In this document: piece by piece, positions 14,022-21,227 of the stretch
How positions within the stretch are numbered: position 1 is the stretch's first letter
Layout of the letters: the number at the start of each line of letters is the position of its first letter
Translations under genes and position numbers: made by a program
The notes under the pieces: model-generated
Seen by the model: only the letters and a program-made list of their open reading frames with translations
Told to the model about the DNA's origin: nothing
The model's database searches: none
From: JBFELU01 sp041572755
GTDB lineage: Bacteria; Actinomycetota; Acidimicrobiia; Spongiisociales; UBA11373
Direction of reading: 5' to 3'
Assembly (NCBI GenBank): GCA_041572755.1
Contig: JBFFRY010000034.1
Span: 1 to 21,227 of the forward strand
Length of the DNA stretch: 21,227 nucleotides

Positions 14022-15772
14022 TCGTTACCCCGCAGGATTCGGCGCTCCTGTTCCAAACCTATCAACTCCCGGAACCGGTCTGAATAGGTCTCCGGCTCCT
14101 GCTCGGCGTCGATACCGGCGATCTCGGTACGTAGAACTTGGATTCGGTCGTCGAGGGCCCCCACCTTGAGCCGCTTCGCCAGCTCGGCCGGATCGGCGAG
14201 GGGCCGCTCCTCGAAGGCGAGCTCCGTGAGCATCCTCCCGGTGTCGGTCTCATCGGTACCGAGCAGCGATCCCAGATCCGGAGGCTCGCCGGGGTCGAGT
14301 GCCGCCACCACCGGCGCCAGAACCTCGTACGCGGCGGCATGTTCCGGCCGCCCGAAGACCTCCGGCCCGACGTCGGCCCGGCGCACACCGGGGTGGTTCG
14401 CCAGCATCAGCCGCAACCACTCCCGCTCCGCCTTCTCGACGCCGCTCAACCGCTCAGACCGCCGGGGCGGGGCTGCCGGGGTCGCACCGGACCGCGCCGC
14501 CTGCTCCACGGCCCCCCCGACCACATCCAGTTCGATACCGGTGCGCCGGGCCACGAACACCGCGTACTCGTGGCGGGTGACGGCGTCGGGGTGACGGGCG
14601 ATCAGCTCGGAGGTCGCCCGGACCGCCCGGCCCCTCGCCTCGGGCTCGGAGAGATCGAAACGATCCAACTCACGCTCGATCCGGAACTGAAGCAGCGGCA
14701 CCGAGTCGGCGACCGCCTTGCCGACCGTCTCGGTCTCACCGGCGTCCACCAGCTCGGCGGGGTCCCGGCCGGCGGGAAGCACCGCCACCCGCAAGTCGAG
14801 GTCCCCCGGCACGCTGCGCTCGAAGCCCCTGAGGCTGGCGGCGACTCCCGCCTCGTCGGCGTCGAACATCAACACCACCCGCTCGGTGAAGCGCCGCAGC
14901 AGATCCAGGTGCTCCTCACCGAGGGCCGTCCCACAGGTGGCCACCGCACCATGCCCGGCGCGCCGCAGGGCGATCACGTCGGTGTAGCCCTCGACAACCA
15001 CCGCCCGGTCGGCGCGCACGATCTCGCTCTTCGCCCAGTTCAGGCCGTAGAGGAGCCACGACTTGCGGTAGATGGGCGTCTCCGGAGAGTTCAGGTACTT
15101 GGGGCCCTCCCCCTCCAGCTTGCGGGCACCAAAGCCGACCGGGTCGCCCCGCACGTCGAAGATCGGGAACATGATCCGGCCGCGGAAGCGATCGAACAGC
15201 CGCCCGGCCCGGCTGCGAACGGCGAGACCGGCGGACAGCGCCACCTCTTCACTCACCTTCTCGTGGCGCAGGTGGCGCACCAGCTCATCGCCGGCGCCCG
15301 GTGAGAACCCCAAGCGATACTCCGCCACCACCTCGGCGTCGTAGCCGCGGGCCCGGAGGTAGCGGCGCGCCGAGGCGGCATCGGGCGCCTTGCGGAGCCG
15401 CTCGTGATAGAACGCCACCGCGGTCTCGGTGGCGTCGACCAGGGCCTGGCGTCGGCTGCGGCGTCGCGCCGCCTCCGGGTCGCGATGCAAGGTGATGCCG
15501 GAGCGACGCGCCAGCAGCTCGACCGCGTCGCTGAAGTCGAGACCCTGGGTCTCCTGCACGAAGCGGAACAGGTCGCCGCTCTGGCCGCACCCGAAGCAGT
15601 GGTAGAGGCCCCGGGCGGGATCGATCGACAACGACGGGGTCTTCTCCTGGTGAAAGGGACACACCGCCATCACGGACCGGCCGGACCGCTTCACCTTCGT
15701 CACCTCGCCGACGAGCTCGACGAGGTCGGTGGCGGCCCGCACCCGTTCGATATCGTCGCGCCGATAGGCCAT
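14018..15772 (-). CDS. dnaG: DNA primase
   Basis: A 584-residue primase that makes the RNA primers for lagging-strand synthesis at the replication fork. The N-terminal CHC2 zinc finger is intact: Cys 38, His 41, Cys 59, Cys 62. The Toprim catalytic core follows, with VVVEGYTDVIAL (metal-binding Glu) and MFDADEAG (Asp pair), and then a C-terminal helicase-binding region of about 200 residues that is poorly conserved, as usual. ATG 15772 (MAYRRDDIERV) is chosen because the family starts there and a TACACT box precedes it by 7 bases; the frame is open 72 codons further upstream but that part is unlike primase. It is followed by sigA with a 4-base overlap. Confidence 0.96.
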   Translation of the reverse strand: MAYRRDDIERVRAATDLVELVGEVTKVKRSGRSVMAVCPFHQEKTPSLSIDPARGLYHCFGCGQSGDLFRFVQETQGLDFSDAVELLARRSGITLHRDPEAARRRSRRQALVDATETAVAFYHERLRKAPDAASARRYLRARGYDAEVVAEYRLGFSPGAGDELVRHLRHEKVSEEVALSAGLAVRSRAGRLFDRFRGRIMFPIFDVRGDPVGFGARKLEGEGPKYLNSPETPIYRKSWLLYGLNWAKSEIVRADRAVVVEGYTDVIALRRAGHGAVATCGTALGEEHLDLLRRFTERVVLMFDADEAGVAASLRGFERSVPGDLDLRVAVLPAGRDPAELVDAGETETVGKAVADSVPLLQFRIERELDRFDLSEPEARGRAVRATSELIARHPDAVTRHEYAVFVARRTGIELDVVGGAVEQAARSGATPAAPPRRSERLSGVEKAEREWLRLMLANHPGVRRADVGPEVFGRPEHAAAYEVLAPVVAALDPGEPPDLGSLLGTDETDTGRMLTELAFEERPLADPAELAKRLKVGALDDRIQVLRTEIAGIDAEQEPETYSDRFRELIGLEQERRILRGNE

Positions 15773-15779
15773 CGCGGCG

Positions 15780-15785
15780 AGTGTA
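15780..15785 (-). promoter_or_regulatory. -10-like box of dnaG-sigA
   Basis: TACACT on the minus strand is followed by 7 bases and the dnaG ATG, with no Shine-Dalgarno between. It suggests a leaderless dnaG-sigA transcript. No convincing -35 element is seen. Confidence 0.4.
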
Positions 15786-15862
15786 GGGGGTGGGGTGACG
15801 CAGGCCCGGATCCCGCCGATCACGCCCGCTCCGACGTCGCAGCCCTCGGGTACGTCATGGTC

Positions 15863-15890
15863 GCCGAGCCGGGATGGGACGACGCTCGGC
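15863..15890. repeat. Inverted repeat between glyS and dnaG
   Basis: GCCGAGC (15863-15869) and GCTCGGC (15884-15890) are perfect inverted copies with 14 bases between. The site lies in the 166-base gap after the glyS stop and before the dnaG promoter box on the minus strand. It could be the glyS terminator, though no U-tract follows, or an operator for dnaG. Confidence 0.35.
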
Positions 15891-15938
15891 TGGCGAAGGA
15901 GCTGGGGCGGGTCGAAGCCGACTTGGAGCGGAGGGCCT

Positions 15939-17255
15939 CTAGAGCAAACCTTCGAAACGGCCCGAGAGGTAGGCCACGAGGCCGGCAATCGGGATGCGGT
16001 CCTGTGTCATGGTGTCGCGGTCGCGCACCGTGACGGCCTCGTCCTCCAGGGTGTCGAAGTCGACCGTCACCGCATACGGGGTGCCGATCTCGTCTTGGCG
16101 CCGGTAGCGGCGGCCGATCGACTGGGTGACGTCCACCTCGATGTTCCAGTGGGGCCGCAGGGCCCCGGCCACCTCGTGGGTGACCCCCACCAGGTCGGGC
16201 TTCTTGGACAACGGCAGGACGGCCACCTTGATCGGCGACAGCCGGGGATGGAGCCGCAGCACCACCCGGGTCTCCCCGCGCACCTCCTCCTCGTGGTAGG
16301 CGTCGAGGAGAAAGGCGAAAGCGGAGCGAGTCACCCCTGCGGCCGGCTCGATGACGAAGGGGTAGTACCGCTCGTCTGCCTCTTGATCGAAGTAGCGCAG
16401 GTCCTCGCCGCTGCGCTCGGCATGAGCCCGCAGGTCGTAGTCGGTCCGGTTGGCGATGCCCTCCAGCTCGTCCCAGCCCCACGGGAACCGGTACTCCACG
16501 TCGCTGCACGAAGCGGCGTAGTGGGCCAGCTCGTCGTCCTCATGGGGTCGCAGCCGAATGTTGTCCTCCCGCATCCCCAGATCGAGATACCAGCGGCGCC
16601 GCTCCTCCAGCCAGTACTCGTACCAGCGCCCGGCGTCGTCGGGCGGCACGAAGAACTCCATCTCCATCTGCTCGAACTCACGGGTACGGAACACGAACTG
16701 TCCCGGGGTGATCTCGTTGCGGAACGACTTGCCGACCTGAGCGATCCCGAAGGGAGGGCGCATCCGGGCGGTGCGCACCACGTTGGCGAAGTTGATGAAG
16801 ATGCCCTGGGCGGTCTCCGGGCGCAGGTAGACGACCGCCGAGGAATCCTCGACCGGACCCATGAAGGTCTTGAACATCAGGTTGAACTGCTTGGGAGCGG
16901 TGAAGGCATCCCGCTGGCCGCAGTTGGGGCACTGTTCAGCATCATCGAGCTTGTCGAGCCGGAACCGGTTGTTGCAGTTGGTGCACTCGACGAGTGGATC
17001 GGTGAACGACGACACGTGGCCCGAGGCGACCCACACGTCGGACGACTGGATGATCGACGAGTCGAGCCCGACGATGTCGTCACGGTTGCGGACCATCGAC
17101 TCCCACCAGGCATCCTTGAGGTTGCGGAGCAGCTCGACCCCGAGCGGGCCGTAGTCCCACGCCGAGCGGAGCCCCCCGTAGAGTTCCGAGGCGGGATAGA
17201 CGAACCCGCGCCGCTTGGCGAGGTTGGCGATGGTGTCGAGGCCGGCAATGGTCAT
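15939..17255 (-). CDS. glyS: Glycyl-tRNA synthetase, homodimeric class II type
   Basis: A 438-residue enzyme that charges tRNA-Gly. It is the single-chain form found in Actinobacteria, archaea and eukaryotes (often named GlyQS), not the alpha2beta2 bacterial type. The start region has KRRGFVYPASELYGG and DYGPLGVELLRNLK. A zinc-ribbon insertion has Cys 91, 94, 109 and 112. Class II motif 2 is in VGKSFRNEI...FRTREFEQMEME, with the YLRPETAQGIF segment (143-153) typical of this enzyme. Motif 3 lies around GVTRSAFAFLLDAY, and the C-terminal anticodon-binding domain has SPIKVAVLPLSKK. ATG 17255 has GGAGG five bases upstream (17261-17265, minus strand), so the longer frame from 17321 is rejected. 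Confidence 0.96.
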   Translation of the reverse strand: MTIAGLDTIANLAKRRGFVYPASELYGGLRSAWDYGPLGVELLRNLKDAWWESMVRNRDDIVGLDSSIIQSSDVWVASGHVSSFTDPLVECTNCNNRFRLDKLDDAEQCPNCGQRDAFTAPKQFNLMFKTFMGPVEDSSAVVYLRPETAQGIFINFANVVRTARMRPPFGIAQVGKSFRNEITPGQFVFRTREFEQMEMEFFVPPDDAGRWYEYWLEERRRWYLDLGMREDNIRLRPHEDDELAHYAASCSDVEYRFPWGWDELEGIANRTDYDLRAHAERSGEDLRYFDQEADERYYPFVIEPAAGVTRSAFAFLLDAYHEEEVRGETRVVLRLHPRLSPIKVAVLPLSKKPDLVGVTHEVAGALRPHWNIEVDVTQSIGRRYRRQDEIGTPYAVTVDFDTLEDEAVTVRDRDTMTQDRIPIAGLVAYLSGRFEGLL

Positions 17256-17277
17256 GGGATCCTCCGGGAGCGGCCGC

Positions 17278-17283
17278 ATCATA
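17278..17283 (-). promoter_or_regulatory. -10 box of glyS
   Basis: TATGAT on the minus strand lies about 22 bases before the glyS ATG, upstream of its GGAGG site. It would give a 5' leader of roughly 16 bases. The -35 region is not recognisable. Confidence 0.4.
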
Positions 17284-17346
17284 GGCGCACGTTGCCCCGG
17301 ATCCGCCCCGCCATCGGTCACGGCCTTCGAGGACGGCGCCTCGCCA

Positions 17347-18072
17347 CTACTCGGACACGCCCCCGAAGCGGCGGATGCGCCGGCGGTAATCGGCCACGCA
17401 GGCGACCAGATGGTCGCGGCGGAAGTCCGGCCACAGCGTCTCCTCGAAGATGAATTCGCTGTAGGCGCTCTGCCACAACAGGAAGTTGCTGAGGCGCTGC
17501 TCGCCGCTCGATCGGATCACCAGATCGGGGTCGGGCATCTCCGGCAACAGCAACCCGGCGGCCACCGCCCGTTCGTCGATGTCACCCGGATCGAGATCCC
17601 CGGCTCGCACCGCATCCACCAGCCGGCGGAGCGCCGACACCAGCTCGGCTCGGGACCCGTAATTGAAGGCGAAGACGAGCTGCAGCACGGTGTTGCCGGC
17701 CGTCAGCGCCTCCGTGTCGGCGATGTGCCCCCGGAGCCGTTCCGGGACTCGGGGATCGTCCCGATCGCCGACGAAGCGGACCCGGACCCCCATCTCGTGA
17801 AGCTCGCCACGACGGCGCAGCAGCAGGTCCTCGTTGAACTGCATGAGGAAGGCGACCTCGTCGGGCGGTCGCGACCAGTTCTCGGTCGAGAACGCATACA
17901 CGGTGAGCCACTCGATCCCGATCTCGATGGCCCCCTCGATCACGTCGAAGAGCGACTCCTCACCGGCGGCATGGCCGGCCGTCCGCGGCAGCCCCCGGGC
18001 ATTGGCCCAACGACCGTTGCCATCCATGATGATCGCCACGTGGCGCGGAACCGGGCGCAGCTCCTCAGACAT
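17347..18072 (-). CDS. uppS: Undecaprenyl (polyprenyl) diphosphate synthase, cis type
   Basis: A 241-residue cytoplasmic, membrane-associated prenyltransferase that extends farnesyl diphosphate with isopentenyl units to make the lipid carrier for peptidoglycan and other glycopolymers. Signatures: HVAIIMDGNGRWA (11-23) with catalytic Asp 17, GHAAG, VYAFSTENWSRP (58-69), NYGSRAEL, and IRSSGEQRLSNFLLWQ followed by SEFIF and LWPDF. Actinobacteria often have two such enzymes of different chain length; this one cannot be assigned to a chain length by eye. Its ATG overlaps the recO stop by eight bases (ATGTCTGA), so the two are coupled. The longer frame from 18318 overlaps recO and is rejected. Confidence 0.95.
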   Translation of the reverse strand: MSEELRPVPRHVAIIMDGNGRWANARGLPRTAGHAAGEESLFDVIEGAIEIGIEWLTVYAFSTENWSRPPDEVAFLMQFNEDLLLRRRGELHEMGVRVRFVGDRDDPRVPERLRGHIADTEALTAGNTVLQLVFAFNYGSRAELVSALRRLVDAVRAGDLDPGDIDERAVAAGLLLPEMPDPDLVIRSSGEQRLSNFLLWQSAYSEFIFEETLWPDFRRDHLVACVADYRRRIRRFGGVSE

Positions 18073-18784
18073 CGACGGCCGCCAACGCCGCCAGCTTCCG
18101 ATCCAAATGGAACTCGAGGAACCGCCGGGTGAGCCCCAGGGCATCACCCGACAGGGACGGCTCCGGGTCGGGAAGATCACCGATCTCGGCCGAGGCCAGC
18201 CGGGCCAGATAGTCGGTGAGGCCGTCTCGCAGCACCACCGCCCCCGGGGTCCGGCATCGGTCGCACAGGACTCCCCCGGCGGAGAACGCGAACCGGGTGA
18301 GGCCGGTCGCCGTCCCACACCCGGCGCAGTGCCTCAGCGCTGGACCCACCCCGACCGCCTCGGCCACCTTCAAGAGGAACGCGGTGACCACGTCGGGGTG
18401 ACGGGGCCCATCATCGAGAGCCCTCAGGCCACGCTGGAGGAGCAGGAACGGGCGCAGCGAGGGCTCTGCCTCCTGGACCACGGCATCCACCGACTCGACC
18501 ATCGCCCCGGCGGCCAGCACCCGGTCGAGGTCGGACCGGAGACGAGGGAACGCCTCGATCACCGACACCTGGGTGATCGTGTCGAGGTTGCGCCCTTCGT
18601 AGAGGACCAGGTCGACCTGGGTGAACGGCTCGAGGCGGCCCCCGAAGCGGCTCTTCGTCTTGCGGATCCCCTTGGCGACCGCCCGTACCTTGCCGTGGTT
18701 GGGGCTCAGCAGCACCACCACGCGATCGGCCTCCCCGAAAGGGAAGGAGCGCAGCACGATGCCCTGGTCGTGGCGGAGACCCAT
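18065..18784 (-). CDS. recO: DNA repair protein RecO
   Basis: A 239-residue protein that works with RecR (and RecF) to load RecA on SSB-coated single-stranded DNA. The N-terminal OB-fold has GIVLRSFPFGEADRVVVLLS (split motif, 8-27) and GKVRAVAKGIRKTKSRFGGRL (about 31-51); the C-terminal helical part has a zinc ribbon with Cys 153, 156, 174 and 177. Length is normal for the family. ATG 18784 starts the conserved fold (MGLRHDQGIVL) and has a TACCCT box 9 bases upstream; the longer frame to 18913 enters the divergent gene and is rejected. It leads the recO-uppS pair. Confidence 0.93.
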   Translation of the reverse strand: MGLRHDQGIVLRSFPFGEADRVVVLLSPNHGKVRAVAKGIRKTKSRFGGRLEPFTQVDLVLYEGRNLDTITQVSVIEAFPRLRSDLDRVLAAGAMVESVDAVVQEAEPSLRPFLLLQRGLRALDDGPRHPDVVTAFLLKVAEAVGVGPALRHCAGCGTATGLTRFAFSAGGVLCDRCRTPGAVVLRDGLTDYLARLASAEIGDLPDPEPSLSGDALGLTRRFLEFHLDRKLAALAAVDV

Positions 18785-18793
18785 GGTGCGACC

Positions 18794-18799
18794 AGGGTA
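18794..18799 (-). promoter_or_regulatory. -10-like box of recO-uppS
   Basis: TACCCT on the minus strand is followed by 9 bases and ATG 18784. No Shine-Dalgarno is seen, again a leaderless arrangement. The promoter shares the 94-base gap with that of the divergent VIT-vWA gene. Confidence 0.35.
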
Positions 18800-18878
18800 C
18801 CGGGCCGCCGCGACCCGACCGGGAACCGAATCGACGCGTCCGGCCGTCGGAGCGGAGAAGACCCCGAAAGGACCCACC

Positions 18879-21203
18879 ATGCCTCGCCGGATCGGCACGA
18901 CCGCCACCCTCATCGCCGTGCTGCTGGCCGTGGCCGGCTCCGCTGCAGCCCAGATCGTTCCCCCCGAGCCACCCCGCCCCTGGCCCGGTGAGGTGGTCGT
19001 CGAGGACTACCGGGTCGAAGTGCTGATCGAGAATCAGATCGCCACCACCACCGTGACCCAGGTCCTCGCCAACCGGGGTGACTGGCAGGCCGAAGCGACC
19101 TTCCTCCACCCGCTGCCCCCCGGTGCGGCGGTGACCGACCTGGTGTTGTGGATCGACGGAGAACCGGAGCGGGGCGAGGTCCTCCCCGCCGGTGAGGCTC
19201 GCAGCATCTACGAGGAGATCATCGCCTCGCTGCGGGATCCGGCTCTCGTCGAGTACGTCGACCACGGACTGGTGCGGGCCTCGGTCTTCCCCATTCCCCC
19301 CGGTGGTGAGCGCAAGGTCGAACTCACCTACACCCAGGTCCTCGAAGCCGATCAGGGGCTCGTCCGCTACCTCCACCCCTTCGGCCGCGAAGCCCGGATC
19401 CGCCATGCCATCGAACACCTCTCGCTGAGCGTCGACCTGAGGACGGACGGCGAACTCAAGACGGTCTACTCCCCCTCCCACGAGGTGTCCATCGACCGGC
19501 GCGGGGCGGACCGGGCACTCATCGGTTACGAGACCACCGAGGGTGTGGCGGACGCCGACTTCACCCTCTACTACTCGGCCGGAGATGGCCAGGTCGGCCT
19601 CGACCTGATCACCTACCGCGATCCGACCGCTGCCGACCCCAGCGGGTATTTCGTCCTCCTCGCCGGACCGGGTGCCGCCGAGGGCGCCGCGGTCGTCGCC
19701 AAGGACGTGATCATCGTGATCGATCGCTCCGGCAGCATGGAGGGCGAGAAGTTCCGCCAGGCTCAGGACGCCGTCGGCTATGTGCTGGAGCACCTCAACG
19801 ATGACGATCGCTTCACCGTCGTGACCTTCTCCACCGGTGTCGACACGTTCTCGGACCGCCTCCAGACGGTGCGCCGGGCCCCCGAGGCGGTCGAGTGGGT
19901 GGAAGCTCTCTCCCCCGCCGGCTCCACCGACATCGACGCCGCCCTCAGCGAGGCCTTCGACATCGCCGGAGTGGAGCGGCCCACGTACGTGCTGTTCCTG
20001 ACCGACGGCCTTCCCACCGAGGGCGTCATCGACACCGACGAGATCCTGGAGCGGGCCCACCGGTCGGCCCCGGCCAACATGCGGCTGTTCTCCTTCGGGG
20101 TGGGGTGGGACGTCGACACCGTCCTGCTCGACACCCTGGCCGGCGACCACGGCGGCACGACCACCTACGTGACGCCCGGCGAGGAGATCGACGTGGCCGT
20201 GGCTGCACTCTATGCCAAGGTCAGCTCGCCGGTGCTCACCGATCCGGTGCTCGACTTCGGCGATCTCAAGGTCTTCGACCTCTACCCGGGCACCGTCCCC
20301 GACCTGTTCGCCGGTGAGCAAGCCGTGCTCGTCGGCCGCTACCGGGAGGGCGGCATCGCCGACATCACGCTGCGGGGCATGGTCGACGGTGAGGAACGCG
20401 CCATGGCTTTCACCGAGCGGGTGTTCGCCGACACGGGTGGCAACGGCGCGGTCCCCCGGTTGTGGGCCACCCGCAAGATCGGCCACCTCCTGCAGACGGT
20501 CCGCATCGAGGGCGGCGACGAGGAGACGATCGACCAGATCGTGCGCCTCTCGATCCGCTTCGGCATCGTCACCCCATACACCTCCTACCTGGTGACCGAG
20601 CCCGCCCCGTTCGGCGACGCCGAGCTGAGCCGGATCAGCGAGGAGGCGGCCTCGGTGGCAGCGGCCACCACGGTGCCGGTCTCGGGCGAAGACGCCGTGG
20701 CCGCCGCCGAAGCCTCCGGCGATCTCGCCGCACGCGACGTGGCCGCCCCCTCGGGCGAATATCGGGATCTGGTGACGGTGGCCGGGACGCGAACCCTGCG
20801 CTGGAGCGACGGCATCTGGGTCGACACCGCATTCGACCCCGAGACGATGACTCCGATCGCGGTTCCCTTCGCCTCCGAGGACTACTTCGCCTTGGCCGCC
20901 GCCGATCCGGACATCGCCGCGGCGCTCGCCAGCGCCGAGCGGGTCCTCGTGGTGTCGGGCGACCGGGCCTACGAGATCGTGGATGCCGACGCGGCCGGCG
21001 ATCCGGTCGAGATCCCCGACACGACCGCTCTCTCCAGCGCGGTGACCACCACCCCGGCCGGTCCCGGCGAGGGGACGCTCGCCGCAGCCGGCACCGAACA
21101 ACCCGGTGGAGGCTTCCCCGGATGGGCGATCGCCCTCATCGGCCTCGTCGTGGGAGGCGCCGCCGCCGGGGTCGCCTCCCGCCAGAGAACCACAGTCGGC
21201 TGA
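18879..21203 (+). CDS. Secreted VIT-domain and von Willebrand A-domain protein with C-terminal membrane anchor
   Basis: A 774-residue exported protein. A signal peptide (MPRRIGTTAT, hydrophobic 11-19, likely cut near SAAAQ at 21-25) is followed by a VIT domain (about 35-165; inter-alpha-trypsin inhibitor type, with ATFLHPLPPGAAV and the EARSIYEEI segment), a linker, and a vWA domain (about 275-450) whose metal site is intact: DRSGSM (282-287), the Thr of GSTDIDAAL and the Asp of FLTDGLPTEG. A further region to about 590 matches the usual extension of this class. The Ala/Asp-rich tail ends in one transmembrane helix (GWAIALIGLVVGG) and a short basic end. No LPxTG sortase motif is present. ATG 18879 has AAAGGA eight bases upstream. 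Ligand and role are unknown; adhesion or envelope-complex assembly are guesses. Confidence 0.9.
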   Translation: MPRRIGTTATLIAVLLAVAGSAAAQIVPPEPPRPWPGEVVVEDYRVEVLIENQIATTTVTQVLANRGDWQAEATFLHPLPPGAAVTDLVLWIDGEPERGEVLPAGEARSIYEEIIASLRDPALVEYVDHGLVRASVFPIPPGGERKVELTYTQVLEADQGLVRYLHPFGREARIRHAIEHLSLSVDLRTDGELKTVYSPSHEVSIDRRGADRALIGYETTEGVADADFTLYYSAGDGQVGLDLITYRDPTAADPSGYFVLLAGPGAAEGAAVVAKDVIIVIDRSGSMEGEKFRQAQDAVGYVLEHLNDDDRFTVVTFSTGVDTFSDRLQTVRRAPEAVEWVEALSPAGSTDIDAALSEAFDIAGVERPTYVLFLTDGLPTEGVIDTDEILERAHRSAPANMRLFSFGVGWDVDTVLLDTLAGDHGGTTTYVTPGEEIDVAVAALYAKVSSPVLTDPVLDFGDLKVFDLYPGTVPDLFAGEQAVLVGRYREGGIADITLRGMVDGEERAMAFTERVFADTGGNGAVPRLWATRKIGHLLQTVRIEGGDEETIDQIVRLSIRFGIVTPYTSYLVTEPAPFGDAELSRISEEAASVAAATTVPVSGEDAVAAAEASGDLAARDVAAPSGEYRDLVTVAGTRTLRWSDGIWVDTAFDPETMTPIAVPFASEDYFALAAADPDIAAALASAERVLVVSGDRAYEIVDADAAGDPVEIPDTTALSSAVTTTPAGPGEGTLAAAGTEQPGGGFPGWAIALIGLVVGGAAAGVASRQRTTVG

Positions 21204-21227
21204 GGGGACGCGATCGGGGGCGGGTTG

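Noticed and set aside
15857..16033. Protein-like plus-strand segment (MVAEPGWDDARLAKELG...) between dnaG and glyS
   Set aside because: The first 30 residues look like normal protein, but there is no ribosome site or -10 box, it runs into antisense glyS and then turns Arg/Gly-rich. It may be a decayed remnant, but I cannot support a gene.
15795..17453. Plus-strand open frame opposite glyS
   Set aside because: The minus strand encodes a complete glycyl-tRNA synthetase with class II motifs and zinc cysteines; this is its shadow.
18411..21101. 896-codon minus-strand open frame opposite the VIT-vWA gene
   Set aside because: Its sequence is an antisense shadow rich in Gly, Asp, Val and His; the plus-strand frame has a signal peptide, VIT and vWA motifs.
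21080..21203. Sortase-type C-terminal anchor of the VIT-vWA protein
   Set aside because: There is a membrane helix and a basic tail but no LPxTG, LAxTG or similar pentapeptide before it.

Overview
This window is chromosomal DNA of a high-GC bacterium, almost certainly an actinomycetote. The evidence is about 70% G+C in most of it, the gene string recO-uppS-glyS-dnaG-sigA, CimA of the long actinobacterial type, Crp/Fnr and LCP-family proteins, and start codons that often sit 6-10 bases behind a TANNNT box with no Shine-Dalgarno (leaderless style). Poly-threonine/VAAPST linkers and the gene order would fit an uncultured Acidimicrobiia lineage, but that placement is inference.

Layout. Bases 1-607 hold the 3' end of an unrecognised Cys-containing gene and about 250 gene-free bases of lower G+C, bordering the 3' end of a CAU-anticodon tRNA gene. 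Next come a DEAD-box RNA helicase (minus), a conserved small protein of unknown function (minus) divergent from a SnoaL/NTF2-like protein (plus), then a TlpA-type thioredoxin, an MFS permease and a small membrane-anchored protein (plus). A secreted/lipoprotein-like unknown (minus) faces them across a probable shared terminator. A fatty-acyl/4-coumarate-type CoA ligase (plus) converges on a large LCP-family envelope protein (minus). Divergent from that are a Crp/Fnr regulator and a CopD-like membrane protein (plus).

At 10820-12531 is the most interesting unit: a promoter, a 10-codon leader peptide (M-T-A-P-T-T-I-I-I-A), a 10-bp hairpin, an intrinsic terminator with a U-tract, and then cimA for citramalate synthase, the entry enzyme of the threonine-independent isoleucine pathway. 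This looks like ribosome-mediated transcription attenuation that senses isoleucine, and perhaps threonine.

The right third is housekeeping: tRNA-Asn, a small YtxH-like protein, and a minus-strand series recO-uppS, glyS, dnaG-sigA (DNA repair, cell-wall lipid carrier, glycyl-tRNA charging, priming of replication, principal sigma factor). The start of recO is divergent from a 774-residue secreted VIT-vWA protein with a C-terminal membrane anchor.

I saw no CRISPR array, insertion sequence, transposase, integrase, phage gene or toxin-antitoxin pair. No gene-free stretch exceeds 300 bases unless the tRNA at 608-681 is ignored (359-703). Apart from the attenuator, the window looks like ordinary core chromosome.
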